Source of the DNA: Pseudobutyrivibrio xylanivorans
GTDB lineage: Bacteria > Bacillota > Clostridia > Lachnospirales > Lachnospiraceae
Assembly (NCBI RefSeq): GCF_008935055.1
Contig: NZ_CP043030.1
Coordinates: forward strand, 1-64,000
Length of the DNA: 64,000 nt
Direction: 5' to 3'
In this document: positions 7,215-15,380 of the stretch, piece after piece
Position numbering within the stretch: the stretch's first letter is position 1
Layout of the letters: every line of letters begins with the position of its first letter
Program-made: the position numbers and the translations under genes
The notes under the pieces: model-generated
Database searches by the model: none
What the model was told of the DNA's origin: nothing
The model's input: the letters and a program-made list of their open reading frames with translations, nothing else

Positions 7215-7636
7215 ATGATTAGTAAGTTTTTAGCGGAAAAGTTTATTGAACAGGTAACAGAATACACTTCATATAATGTAAACATTATGGATGGGGGTAA
7301 TGCATCTGACTTTTAGTGCATCTTAAAAAGAGTCTTTATCATACTCTAAAAGATGTTTCTTTAGCTCTTGATGAAAAGAGAGTAATCATCTTTAAAACTA
7401 TGCCTGACACAGTTAGCGAATTGTTCTCTGATTACAAATACATAGTTGGAGAGTATTTGCATTTCATTACTCCAATGCGAGATATGGCCAACATGTTTTA
7501 TATCTTTGAAAGCAAATTCCCAGAAGGAAAAATAGATGATTTTATAGAGACCGTTGGAGCTTTAAGCAGAAACAACTTCAACTTTAATAAAGCAGCTCAA
7601 GAGTTATTCATACATAAGAATACATTAATAATGTGA
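7215..7636 (+). pseudogene. Broken cdaR-type sugar diacid regulator
   Basis: The first 33 codons (MISKFLAEKFIEQVTEYT then SYNVNIMDG) are the start of a CdaR putative sugar-diacid recognition domain, ending in a stop at 7314-7316. In another frame, from about 7316, the middle and end of the same protein follow (ITPMRDMANMFYIFESKFP) and finish with the start of the PucR/CdaR helix-turn-helix, AAQELFIHKNTLI, cut short at 7636. CdaR proteins normally control glycerate/glucarate genes, and a glycerate kinase gene starts 14 nt after it. The regulator has been lost by internal deletion and 3' truncation. Confidence 0.8.
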
Positions 7637-7649
7637 TCGAGGAAGTTTT

Positions 7650-8885
7650 ATGAATCAGAAATTAAAGAATGATATTGATTATATTGTTGAAAACACAATA
7701 AAAGAAGTTCTGCCTGATGAGGCGGTTACTAGAGCTCTTAACAATTTCTCTTACGGAAAAGGTAAAGTGATTCTAGTAGCTGCTGGAAAGGCGGCTTGGC
7801 AAATGGCCGCAGCAGCAAAAAAGGTTCTTAAAAGATTAGATGGCGGCATTGTAATAACAAAATATGATCATGTTAAAGGCAATATTGAGGGGATACAATG
7901 CTTTGAAACAGGGCATCCAGTACCTGATCAAAATAGCTTTGATGCGACAAAAAAAGCTATTGAATTAGTGGAAGGTTTAACAGAAGATGACACGGTTATA
8001 TTTTTACTTTCCGGTGGTGGAAGTGCTCTGTTTGAATTGCCATTAATTTCTGGTGAAGAACTACAAGACATTACAAAGCAGTTACTTGCTAGTGGTGCAG
8101 ATATAGTAGAGATAAACACTATTCGAAAGCGTCTTAGTAAAGTAAAGGGCGGCAGATTTGCTTTAGCATGCGCTCCAGCCAAAGTATTTAGCATTGTGCT
8201 TAGTGATATAGTTGGAGATCCGCTTGATATGATAGCAAGTGGCCCGGCATATCCGGATTTTTCTACATGTGATGAAGCAAAGGAAATAGTTCGTAAATAC
8301 AATATTAAGCTTTCTAAGGATGCTGAAGAGCTATTAGATAAAGAAACTCCTAAAGAATTAAAAAATGTTGAAACTCACATAACTGGATCTGTACGAGAGC
8401 TTTGTAGAGCTGCTGCTAGCAACAGTGGAAAGTTAGGTTACAAGCCTATTATTCTGACAGATGAGCTATGCTGTGAGGCGAGAGAAGCAGGAAGTTTTCT
8501 TGCTAGCATCGCAAAGACAAAAGCAAAGGACAATGAAAGGCTGGCCATTATTGCTGGTGGAGAGACAGTGGTTCATCTTACTGGTACAGGTAAAGGTGGA
8601 AGAAATCAGGAACTTGCACTCAGCGCTGCTATAGGAATAGCTGGAAATATAGGCATGGCAGTAGCATCAGTTGGCAGTGATGGAACAGATGGTCCAACAG
8701 ATGCCGCTGGAGGCTATGTTGATAACGAGACTTATCAAGAATTACTATCTAAAGGAATCAATATACATGATGTTCTTAAAGATAACGATGCATACAATGC
8801 ATTAAAAGCAGTTGATGGTCTGATAATAACTGGTGCAACAGGAACGAACGTGAATGATGTTGCTATAGCACTGATTGATATCTAA
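7650..8885 (+). CDS. Glycerate 2-kinase, type II (DUF4147/MOFRL)
   Basis: This 411-residue protein phosphorylates D-glycerate to 2-phosphoglycerate with ATP, feeding lower glycolysis from sugar acids. The N-terminal DUF4147 domain shows AAGKAAWQMA, ETGHPVPD, LLSGGGSALFELP and TIRKRLSKVKGGR. The C-terminal MOFRL domain shows AGGETVVHLTGTGKGGRNQE and SVGSDGTDGPTDAAGG, including the catalytic-type GTGxGGRNQE and SDGTDG blocks. Length is normal and the gene looks intact. The adjacent cdaR-type regulator is broken, so it is either unregulated or controlled from elsewhere. Confidence 0.92.
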   Translation: MNQKLKNDIDYIVENTIKEVLPDEAVTRALNNFSYGKGKVILVAAGKAAWQMAAAAKKVLKRLDGGIVITKYDHVKGNIEGIQCFETGHPVPDQNSFDATKKAIELVEGLTEDDTVIFLLSGGGSALFELPLISGEELQDITKQLLASGADIVEINTIRKRLSKVKGGRFALACAPAKVFSIVLSDIVGDPLDMIASGPAYPDFSTCDEAKEIVRKYNIKLSKDAEELLDKETPKELKNVETHITGSVRELCRAAASNSGKLGYKPIILTDELCCEAREAGSFLASIAKTKAKDNERLAIIAGGETVVHLTGTGKGGRNQELALSAAIGIAGNIGMAVASVGSDGTDGPTDAAGGYVDNETYQELLSKGINIHDVLKDNDAYNALKAVDGLIITGATGTNVNDVAIALIDI

Positions 8886-9177
8886 TGAATATTATATGAT
8901 TATAGTGCATTATTTAGGTTTTACGAAAAATTAAATATTGTCCAATAATATACCCTTCTGTGATATATACTTTTTCCAAGTGGATGTTTCAGGTTTTTCA
9001 ATAGAGCCTCCCTTTCTAAGATATGTAAACTTTATAAAGGATATTTAAGTAATGTATGACTTTTTGTGGGCTACTTAAGGAAAAAGCCCACAAAAACTTG
9101 GCTTCGCCAAGCAACATTTTCTTTCAGAAAATATTGGTCTATTTCCGGTTCTTGTTTTTCTGAGGAAAAACAAAAAC
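8886..9177. other. Convergent intergenic region with dispersed repeat and serial hairpins
   Basis: This gap separates the glycerate kinase from the oppositely oriented GGDEF-EAL gene. At 8935-8976 it has a segment (ATTGTCCAA-AAT then ACCCTTCTGTGATATA) that recurs at 28931-29006. From 9061 to 9178 four hairpins follow each other almost without gaps: 9061-9096, 9097-9111, 9116-9132 and 9147-9178. No ORF with protein character is present. Confidence 0.6.
9061..9096. repeat. Dispersed hairpin repeat, copy 1
   Basis: A perfect 12-bp stem (9061-9072 with 9085-9096) encloses a loop ACTTAAGGAAAA. A second copy lies at 28951-28985 with the same stem except one base pair, C-G there and T-A here, so the pairing is kept by a compensatory change. 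Both copies lie next to the same ACCCTTCTGTGATATA segment. Confidence 0.7.
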
Positions 9178-11409
9178 CTATGCTCTATTGGCGGTTTTAT
9201 TATTTATGTCATCGAAATCTAATAATTCAAAATCAGTTACAGGCATAGGTTTATAAAAATAATATCCTTGCATTTGTTCGCAATCTATATTTAAAAGAAA
9301 TTGAGCCTGTTCTTTGGTTTCGACACCTTCAGCAATAAAGTTGAATTTAAGCTGCAAAAGCATTTTGATTATATAGTTAATAATGATTTTGCTTTTTTCT
9401 TTGTTCTTCTCGTCCTTTAAAAAGATGTAATCTAGCTTTATTCCGTCAACAGGAACCTCTTTAAGCATATTTAATGAAGAATAGCCACTACCAAAATCAT
9501 CCATTTCAACAATAAAACCATATCTTTGAAGGGCAGTAGTTGTTTTTAGTAGAAGCTCAGTATCTTCAACATATGCTCTTTCAGTAATTTCAATCCTTAG
9601 CTGTGACGGAGCGATATTATAATTTCGTACCAGATTGTTGAAATAGTCCGCAATGTTGTTATTTTTTTCAATGTCATAACGTGATAAGTTTATCGAAATG
9701 GAATGTTGGATACCCTTTTCATTCCATCTATGGAGGTCTTGACATACTTTATCCCATATTAAGCAATCTAAATCATAGATAAGCCCTGTTTGTTCCAATA
9801 TAGGTATAAATATGTCAGGACTTATCCAGCCTAACTTTTCGTGGTTCCATCTACATGAGGCCTCGGCACCAACTATTTTGCTTGTCTTATAATTAACTTG
9901 TGGTTGGTACCATACTTGTATTTCATTATTCTTTACAGCTGTTGAAAAATGACCACAGATGTCGGCAACCATTTTACCTTTTTCCCATTGGTCAGTATTG
10001 TATATTTCATATCCCCCACCTGAGACAGAATTGCGAGCTTTCTTTTCTGCTAAATGGGCATAATCCAACATCTTATCAACATTAATATCTGAATAATCAT
10101 CTCTTGTTAAAACATAAATGCCACTGCATAATTGGACTGTATAGTCGATACCTTGGTTTATATAATAGTTCTTGACTGGTTCAAATACAGTCTTTTCTTG
10201 ATTAAGAAGATTATTGTCGTCAGGAACGATGGCTAGGACTGCAAAATGATCAGCCCCTATTCTTGCAACAGCTTCTTTTTCAGACAGGTAATTCATGGTT
10301 TTATCAGCCCAAAAAACTAAAAGATCATTACCTGAATTCATACCCATTTTATCGTTTATAAATTTAAAGTTCTTAATATTGTTATAAGATATTAAATACG
10401 TTAAAGTTGGGTTCTCCCTTAATAGCGTTTTAACTTTTTTACGGAAACCATCAAGACTTAAGGTTCCAGTAAGAGCATCATACTCAATTAATTGGCGGAT
10501 TTGCTCATCTTGCTCTTTTCTTATTGCATATTGTTTTGAAACGAAATGCAGAATAATAAAAACCAATAATAATCCAAATATAATGATTAGATTGCCATAG
10601 ATATATAAGTAGTCAAAGAAATCATTTTTATACAGACGCCGAGATGTATAATCCAATATAATCGCCTGACGTTGATTATCATTAATCTTAGAAATGCCCA
10701 CATTAATCTGGTTTATTAGCTCCTGACTTTTGGGGGTATCAACAGCACCAACTCTAAAATCCATTAAGAACATTGTTGTTGGTTGAACTTCTAAATCTGA
10801 ATATAATGGTTTTTGAAGCACATAACTCCATACATAAGAGTTGTAAAGTAATGCGTCAACATCACCTTTTCGAAGAGCATTCACACAATCAGGCATAGTT
10901 TCATACAAAACAAGATTCATACTTGGATACAAAGTGTGAACAGTATCAGCAACACCTGCCATCGATTGTAGCATTCCAACCTTTATTTGTTCTAAAGATT
11001 GAATGTAACCGCTACTCAAAGTGACAATCGTGAAAGGTGTTGTCATAAGATTATCTGATACGATTGAAGGTTGTCCTGAGGTACTATTTATAGAACTGCC
11101 AAAAGGCATTACCAAATCATAATTAGGGTTGTCTAGTGCGTCTTTAAGTGATGAGTCTTCTATGATCTTAAAATTTACATTATAACCAGCATTTTCTGCC
11201 GCAAGACTCATTAAATCAATTCCAATACCTACAATATTTTTAGACGAATCATCAGTATAAAAAATAGGGCATCTATCTGAAGGTACACCAACTATTATGG
11301 TTTCCTTATCGGACAAATCTGTAGCCAAAACTGGCCCATTAAACAGGGAAGCAATCATTAATGAAATAAGTAGAAGTACTATTATATTTCTTTTTGGAAA
11401 TGTCATCAT
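9178..11409 (-). CDS. Membrane sensor with periplasmic solute-binding, GGDEF and EAL domains
   Basis: I prefer the ATG at 11409 (protein 743 residues) because it directly precedes a signal sequence MMTFPKRNIIVLLLISLMIA and has AAGGA about 11 nt upstream. The order is signal peptide, a type 3 solute-binding domain (about 30-250, amino-acid-binding type), one membrane helix (about 262-283), a GGDEF domain and an EAL domain. The GGDEF site reads GADHF, so cyclase activity is doubtful. The EAL signature reads EAS, but NLSRYDIEKN, DDFGSGYSS and EGVET are kept, so it may be a c-di-GMP phosphodiesterase controlled by an external ligand. It is transcribed alone. Confidence 0.88.
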   Translation of the reverse strand: MMTFPKRNIIVLLLISLMIASLFNGPVLATDLSDKETIIVGVPSDRCPIFYTDDSSKNIVGIGIDLMSLAAENAGYNVNFKIIEDSSLKDALDNPNYDLVMPFGSSINSTSGQPSIVSDNLMTTPFTIVTLSSGYIQSLEQIKVGMLQSMAGVADTVHTLYPSMNLVLYETMPDCVNALRKGDVDALLYNSYVWSYVLQKPLYSDLEVQPTTMFLMDFRVGAVDTPKSQELINQINVGISKINDNQRQAIILDYTSRRLYKNDFFDYLYIYGNLIIIFGLLLVFIILHFVSKQYAIRKEQDEQIRQLIEYDALTGTLSLDGFRKKVKTLLRENPTLTYLISYNNIKNFKFINDKMGMNSGNDLLVFWADKTMNYLSEKEAVARIGADHFAVLAIVPDDNNLLNQEKTVFEPVKNYYINQGIDYTVQLCSGIYVLTRDDYSDINVDKMLDYAHLAEKKARNSVSGGGYEIYNTDQWEKGKMVADICGHFSTAVKNNEIQVWYQPQVNYKTSKIVGAEASCRWNHEKLGWISPDIFIPILEQTGLIYDLDCLIWDKVCQDLHRWNEKGIQHSISINLSRYDIEKNNNIADYFNNLVRNYNIAPSQLRIEITERAYVEDTELLLKTTTALQRYGFIVEMDDFGSGYSSLNMLKEVPVDGIKLDYIFLKDEKNKEKSKIIINYIIKMLLQLKFNFIAEGVETKEQAQFLLNIDCEQMQGYYFYKPMPVTDFELLDFDDINNKTANRA

Positions 11410-11678
11410 ATTAAACCAATCCTTGTTAAAAACAATATTATTTAATAAGTAGGTTTTACATGGTTCCAAACAATTCACCCACTATATACCGTATCTATGT
11501 AAGTGTAGCAAATATTTATGAATACTTTGTTAATTACCAGGCTGATTAATTCGTCCAATGAAGAATTGAAATAAGTTGATAAATTCATCGTATGTAGCAA
11601 TCATAGCCATTTGTCCAATAAAATGCAAAAATATAGCATTCTTTGTTATAATATAGGTGATTTTAGGAAAGTATATTT

Positions 11679-11706
11679 GCTGCATGGCTTCGGCTGTGCA
11701 GCTTTT
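11679..11706 (+). terminator. Rho-independent terminator-like hairpin
   Basis: GCTGCATGGC pairs with GGCTGTGCAGC around a TTC loop with wobble pairs, and TTTT follows. It lies about 20 nt after a possible transcription start. Confidence 0.4.
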
Positions 11707-11858
11707 CGATTAAAATTCTTTTGGGGTGGCAAGAGTACAGTTATGGCATAGACACATTAGTTGCTACTCTTATTGCGCTTACACATCTCAGGTCTGCAAG
11801 GCGGTATCTTGATAGTGCGGGGAATTGGGGATTATTGGATAAGTTATGGGAGCTTTAA
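11703..11858 (+). pseudogene. Fragment of a conserved hypothetical protein
   Basis: An open frame without a start codon reads GWQEYSYGIDTLVATLIALT and then HLRSARRYLDSAGNWGLLDK, ending LWEL at 11858. The AR-x-L-x-SAGNWG-LD pattern is known from a family of hypothetical proteins with ABC/LemA-like neighbours in Clostridia, where it normally continues much further. I treat it as a truncated remnant; function unknown. The intact NERD gene begins 4 nt after its stop. Confidence 0.4.
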
Positions 11859-11861
11859 TCA

Positions 11862-12449
11862 ATGAGTGAAATCTATTTAATATCACTTATAGTAGGCATA
11901 GTTGCTGTCTTTATACTGATATTTTGGCTAGGTATAAATATTGAGGATCCAGTTGAACGTGCTGGCAAAAGAGGAGAAGAGGTAGCAACTGACATAATTA
12001 GTCGAGTATTAAAAGATGATGATATCTTGCTTACAAATGTAAAGATATCGTTTGAGGGAAGCCGCTCTGAAATAGATAATTTAATTATTAATTCTCATGG
12101 TGTTTTTATCATCGAGGTTAAGAATTACGTTGGCGAGTTGGTTGGAGGCTTGGACGATTATGAGTGGAAGAAGTATAAGACCACTCCAGGTGGAGATATC
12201 TACTGCAAGACAGTAAAGAATCCTATTAAACAAGTTAAAAGACAGATTTACATACTATCCCATATTTTGAGACAGCATAAACTTGATGTGTGGGTAGATG
12301 GATATGTCATTTTACTTGAGAAAAACAGTCCTGTAGATGACGATATGATTCTTGAAAGCTTATCAGATATAGATAAAGCTATTCATGGGCTAGGAAGCAA
12401 TCATCTTTCTGATAGGGAGATAGATATAATTGCAGATATTTTTGATTGA
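11862..12449 (+). CDS. NERD-domain protein, membrane-anchored
   Basis: This 195-residue protein has one N-terminal membrane helix (about residues 4-24) followed by a NERD (nuclease-related) domain. The domain shows AGKRGEEVA, a middle SEIDNLIINSHGVFIIEVKN that matches the E-D-x-x-E-x-K core of nuclease-like folds, and later KNPIKQVKRQIYILSHIL. NERD proteins are suspected to act on DNA, but activity is unproven. A clear terminator follows (12464-12497). It is probably monocistronic. The sequence before its start is a truncated gene, so its promoter may be borrowed. Confidence 0.85.
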   Translation: MSEIYLISLIVGIVAVFILIFWLGINIEDPVERAGKRGEEVATDIISRVLKDDDILLTNVKISFEGSRSEIDNLIINSHGVFIIEVKNYVGELVGGLDDYEWKKYKTTPGGDIYCKTVKNPIKQVKRQIYILSHILRQHKLDVWVDGYVILLEKNSPVDDDMILESLSDIDKAIHGLGSNHLSDREIDIIADIFD

Positions 12450-12463
12450 TAATAAAGTAATAG

Positions 12464-12497
12464 GGCGTATAGACAGTAATGTTTATGCGTCTTTTTT
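12464..12497 (+). terminator. Terminator of the NERD gene
   Basis: An 11-bp stem with wobble pairs (12464-12474 with 12481-12491), a 6-nt loop and a TTTTTT run. Confidence 0.75.
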
Positions 12498-12543
12498 ATT
12501 TTCAAAAATAGAAAGCTTAATAAAAATACGACTAAATCAAAGG

Positions 12544-12579
12544 AAGGTCATAGCTATTTATATGCCGTGACCTTTTTTT
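12544..12579 (+). terminator. Second terminator between convergent genes
   Basis: AAGGTCA (12544-12550) pairs with TGACCTT (12568-12574), followed by TTTTT. It lies just before the end of the minus-strand LysR gene, so it stops plus-strand read-through into it. Confidence 0.6.
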
Positions 12580-12582
12580 AAA

Positions 12583-13455
12583 TTACTTGAAAGCTTTTTT
12601 TATCTGCTCCAGAAACTTATCAGCAATAGGAGTAAAGGTCTGATACTTATTCCATATGAGATATAGGTCTGACTTCAGTTCAGGTGAAAGAGGTCTAAAT
12701 ACCATATCAGTTCCTTCAGTGTTTATCAGATTTTTAAATGTAAGAAGAATTCCGAGGTTTTCTCTTGCAAATACAGAACCGTTATAGGAAAGTCTAAAAG
12801 AACCTTCAAGCTTAAGCTCCGGATATCTGTCCTTGGCCCATGTCTTGATTTCATTGTTCCAGCTTTGTTCAGAAACAAATAAAGGTTGTTCAATAAGGTC
12901 AGAGACACGGATGGATTTTTTCTTTGCCAGAGGGTGAGATGAAGACATGATTGCTCCCCATATATCTGCTTCCGGAAATTTTACATATTCATATTTATTG
13001 CTGTCGGGTGTTTCACAAAGCACAGCAAAGTCTAAAATACCCTTATCAAGCTTTTCCGTAACCTGCTCAGTATCTCCGCTGGTTATGTGATAAGTGAAGT
13101 TTGGGTATTTTTCTTTTAATTTATAGATTTCTCTGGCAAGGTATCTTATCTGATAGCTTTCTGCCAGCCCAAGGTAAATATCACCACCAGTTATATCATC
13201 CAAAGTATTAAATTCCTGTTCTATTTTATCTGACATAGCCACAAGATCCTGGGCACGGTCACGCAGAAGCATTCCCTCATCTGTAAGGGAAATGCTGAAG
13301 CTGTGCCTGACAAATAGTTTTTTCCCAAGTTCTTCCTCTAGAGCTTTTAATGTCTTTGAAAGAGTAGGTTGCGATACATGAAGCTGTTCGGCAGCCTTAG
13401 ACATGTTTTCTTCCCTTGCAACTGCAAGAAAGTATCTGAGATTTTTTATTTCCAT
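12583..13455 (-). CDS. LysR-family transcriptional regulator
   Basis: This 290-residue protein has the N-terminal LysR helix-turn-helix (MEIKNLRYFLAVAREENMSK then AAEQLHVSQPTLSKTLKALE) and a C-terminal substrate-binding domain (about 90-290). It is divergently oriented from the operon at 13579-15962 (hypothetical, hydrolase, flavin reductase, cyclophilin-like), which by the usual LysR arrangement is its probable target. The 123-nt gap between them should hold the shared operator. The inducer cannot be read from sequence. Confidence 0.92.
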   Translation of the reverse strand: MEIKNLRYFLAVAREENMSKAAEQLHVSQPTLSKTLKALEEELGKKLFVRHSFSISLTDEGMLLRDRAQDLVAMSDKIEQEFNTLDDITGGDIYLGLAESYQIRYLAREIYKLKEKYPNFTYHITSGDTEQVTEKLDKGILDFAVLCETPDSNKYEYVKFPEADIWGAIMSSSHPLAKKKSIRVSDLIEQPLFVSEQSWNNEIKTWAKDRYPELKLEGSFRLSYNGSVFARENLGILLTFKNLINTEGTDMVFRPLSPELKSDLYLIWNKYQTFTPIADKFLEQIKKAFK

Positions 13456-13578
13456 GGCAGACTCCTCTTATAAATACAAACGTAGTGATATTCCAAAAAG
13501 GTATATCATGATATTTATTTTATTCATTAGCGAAAATCAGGTCAAGGCTTTAATATAGAAATTGGAAGGAGAACAAAG

Positions 13579-13800
13579 ATGGATACAGAAAAAATTCTTG
13601 AAAACCTTTCAGCTATGGGCTGTGATGAAAAAGAAATATGTTTTATGAAAAAAATGTATAAAGAAGGCGATACCGATACACTCCTTCGAGATTTAAGGAA
13701 ATGCCGGTGCCATCTTATGGATGAACTTCATGATAGCCAGAAAAAAGTAGATAACATGGATTTTCTGATAAGACAGATTCAAAAAGAAAATAATTTTTAG
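13579..13800 (+). CDS. Small conserved hypothetical protein
   Basis: This 73-residue helical, charged protein begins MDTEKILENLSAMGCDEKEI and has a Cys-containing core (RKCRCHLMDELHDSQKKVDN) followed by MDFLIRQIQKE. It is mostly alpha-helical with coiled-coil potential and resembles small Firmicute proteins of the same length found next to hydrolase/oxidoreductase genes, which look like the dimerisation helices of MerR-type regulators without the DNA-binding part. A GGAG ribosome binding site precedes it and the next gene starts 12 nt later. Function unknown. Confidence 0.7.
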   Translation: MDTEKILENLSAMGCDEKEICFMKKMYKEGDTDTLLRDLRKCRCHLMDELHDSQKKVDNMDFLIRQIQKENNF

Positions 13801-13812
13801 GAGGAATACAAA

Positions 13813-14814
13813 ATGATTAGAAAAGAAGAATTGAACCTTGTAACTGAGTGGGATAAGACATTTGAGAAAAGTGATAAGGTAGACCACAGCAAAGTAACAT
13901 TTGTAAACAGATATGGAATTACCCTTGCGGCTGATATGTATGTTCCAAAGAATGTAGAAGGTAAGCTTCCTGCAATTGCTGTAAGTGGACCATTTGGCGC
14001 AGTAAAGGAGCAGTGCTCAGGCCTATATGCCCAGACAATGGCAGAAAGAGGCTTCTTAACAATTGCTTTCGATCCATCCTTTACAGGAGAGTCTGGTGGA
14101 AATGTAAGATACATGGCATCTCCTGATATCAACACAGAAGATTTCATGGCTGCAGTGGATTTCCTTTCATTAAATGAGAAGGTAGATGCTGATAGGATTG
14201 GAATTATCGGTATCTGCGGCTGGGGCGGAATGGCTGTGAATACTGCAGCCCTCGATACCAGAATCAAAGCTACAGCTGCTATGACTATGTACGATATGAC
14301 AAGAGTTAATGCCAAGGGATATTTTGATTCAGCGGATAGCGAAGAAGCCAGATATCAGATGAAAGCCGCCATGTGTGCACAGAGACTAGAAGACTTGAAG
14401 GCAGGAGAATATAAGCTTGGCGGTGGAGTGGTAGATTCCCTTCCAGAGGATGCACCATTCTTTGTAAAAGACTACTATGATTATTACAAGACAGATAGAG
14501 GTTATCACAAGAGAAGTCTCAATTCCAATGGAGGCTGGAATGTAATTGGCTGTGAATCTTTCGTTAATCAGCCAATACTTAAGTACAGCAATGAAATTAG
14601 AAGTGCAGTTTTACTTGTTCACGGAGAAAAGGCACACTCATGCTATTTCTCAAAAGATGCATATGCAGATATGATTAAAGACAGTAAGTATGCAGGCAAT
14701 AAGGAACTTATGATAATTCCTGATGCGGTACACACGGATTTATATGATGGTGGAGATAAGAATTATATTCCTTTTGATAAGCTGGAGAGTTTCTTTAAGG
14801 AAAATTTGAAATAA
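13813..14814 (+). CDS. Alpha/beta hydrolase (S15/dienelactone hydrolase-like, Cys at nucleophile elbow)
   Basis: This 333-residue cytoplasmic protein has the N-terminal ITLAADMYVPKN strand seen in YcjY-type hydrolases and the elbow GICGWGGMA at about 136-144, where the usual nucleophile serine is a cysteine. LLVHGEKAHSCYFSKDAY and IPDAVHTDLYD supply the probable acid and histidine. Homologues are often annotated as alpha/beta hydrolase or dienelactone hydrolase-like. It is the main enzyme of the LysR-adjacent operon. Substrate unknown. Confidence 0.82.
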   Translation: MIRKEELNLVTEWDKTFEKSDKVDHSKVTFVNRYGITLAADMYVPKNVEGKLPAIAVSGPFGAVKEQCSGLYAQTMAERGFLTIAFDPSFTGESGGNVRYMASPDINTEDFMAAVDFLSLNEKVDADRIGIIGICGWGGMAVNTAALDTRIKATAAMTMYDMTRVNAKGYFDSADSEEARYQMKAAMCAQRLEDLKAGEYKLGGGVVDSLPEDAPFFVKDYYDYYKTDRGYHKRSLNSNGGWNVIGCESFVNQPILKYSNEIRSAVLLVHGEKAHSCYFSKDAYADMIKDSKYAGNKELMIIPDAVHTDLYDGGDKNYIPFDKLESFFKENLK

Positions 14815-14825
14815 GGATGGTAAAC

Positions 14826-15368
14826 ATGAGTAAAGTATTAGTTATTTCGACAAGCCTTCGTGCAAAAAGCAATTCAGATATACTTACTGAAAAGCTTATA
14901 GAAGGAGCAAAAGCATCAGGTCATGATGTGGAGCATATTAGTCTTAAAGGTAAGAATATAGGTTTTTGCATAGGATGTCTGGTCTGTCAGAATACTCAAA
15001 AATGCGTCATAAATGATGATGCTCTTGAGATAGTTGATAAAGTTAAGAGGGCAGATACCCTTGTTTTTGTAACACCGATTTATTACTACGAAATGAGCGG
15101 TCAGATGAAGACTCTTTTGGACAGGCTCAATCCTCTATATCCTTCAGATTATAAATTTAGAAATGTATATATGCTCTCTGTAGCAGCTGAGAATGAAGAG
15201 CTTGTTCCTCAGAAAGCTGAAAGTGGACTTCAGGGATGGGTTGATTGTTTCGAAAAGGCTCAGTTTTCTGGTTCCTTATTCTGTGGAGGTATAGGCGATA
15301 TGGGTGAGGCATTCGGGAAAACAGAAGAGTTAAACGAAGCTTTCAAGTTTGGAAAGTCTTTAAGATAA
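14826..15368 (+). CDS. Flavodoxin-family NAD(P)H-dependent oxidoreductase
   Basis: I chose the ATG at 14826 (AAGGA 8 nt upstream); a GTG-like earlier start at 14817 is less likely. The 180-residue protein begins MSKVLVISTSLRAKSNSD, the FMN phosphate loop of the NADPH-dependent FMN reductase family. It has a CIGCLVCQ cysteine pair, typical of iron-sulfur-flavoprotein-like members, and FVTPIYYYEMSGQMKTLLDR, the flavin-ring loop. It reduces an unknown acceptor in the cytoplasm. It follows the hydrolase by 11 nt in the same operon. Confidence 0.88.
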   Translation: MSKVLVISTSLRAKSNSDILTEKLIEGAKASGHDVEHISLKGKNIGFCIGCLVCQNTQKCVINDDALEIVDKVKRADTLVFVTPIYYYEMSGQMKTLLDRLNPLYPSDYKFRNVYMLSVAAENEELVPQKAESGLQGWVDCFEKAQFSGSLFCGGIGDMGEAFGKTEELNEAFKFGKSLR

Positions 15369-15380
15369 AGGACGCTTGAT

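Larger units (their letters stand above)
11410..11861. other. Intergenic region with short transcript unit and gene fragment
   Basis: The gap upstream of the sensor gene has TATAAT at 11647-11652 on the plus strand and a GC-rich hairpin followed by TTTT at 11679-11706, so a very short transcript is possible. A gene fragment follows at 11703-11858. No other gene is visible. Confidence 0.45.

Noticed and set aside
11410-11700. c-di-GMP riboswitch upstream of the GGDEF-EAL gene
   Set aside because: The conserved core sequences of known c-di-GMP aptamers are not present.
13797-14315. 172-codon minus-strand frame
   Set aside because: It lies antisense to the well-supported hydrolase gene and mirrors its codon structure.
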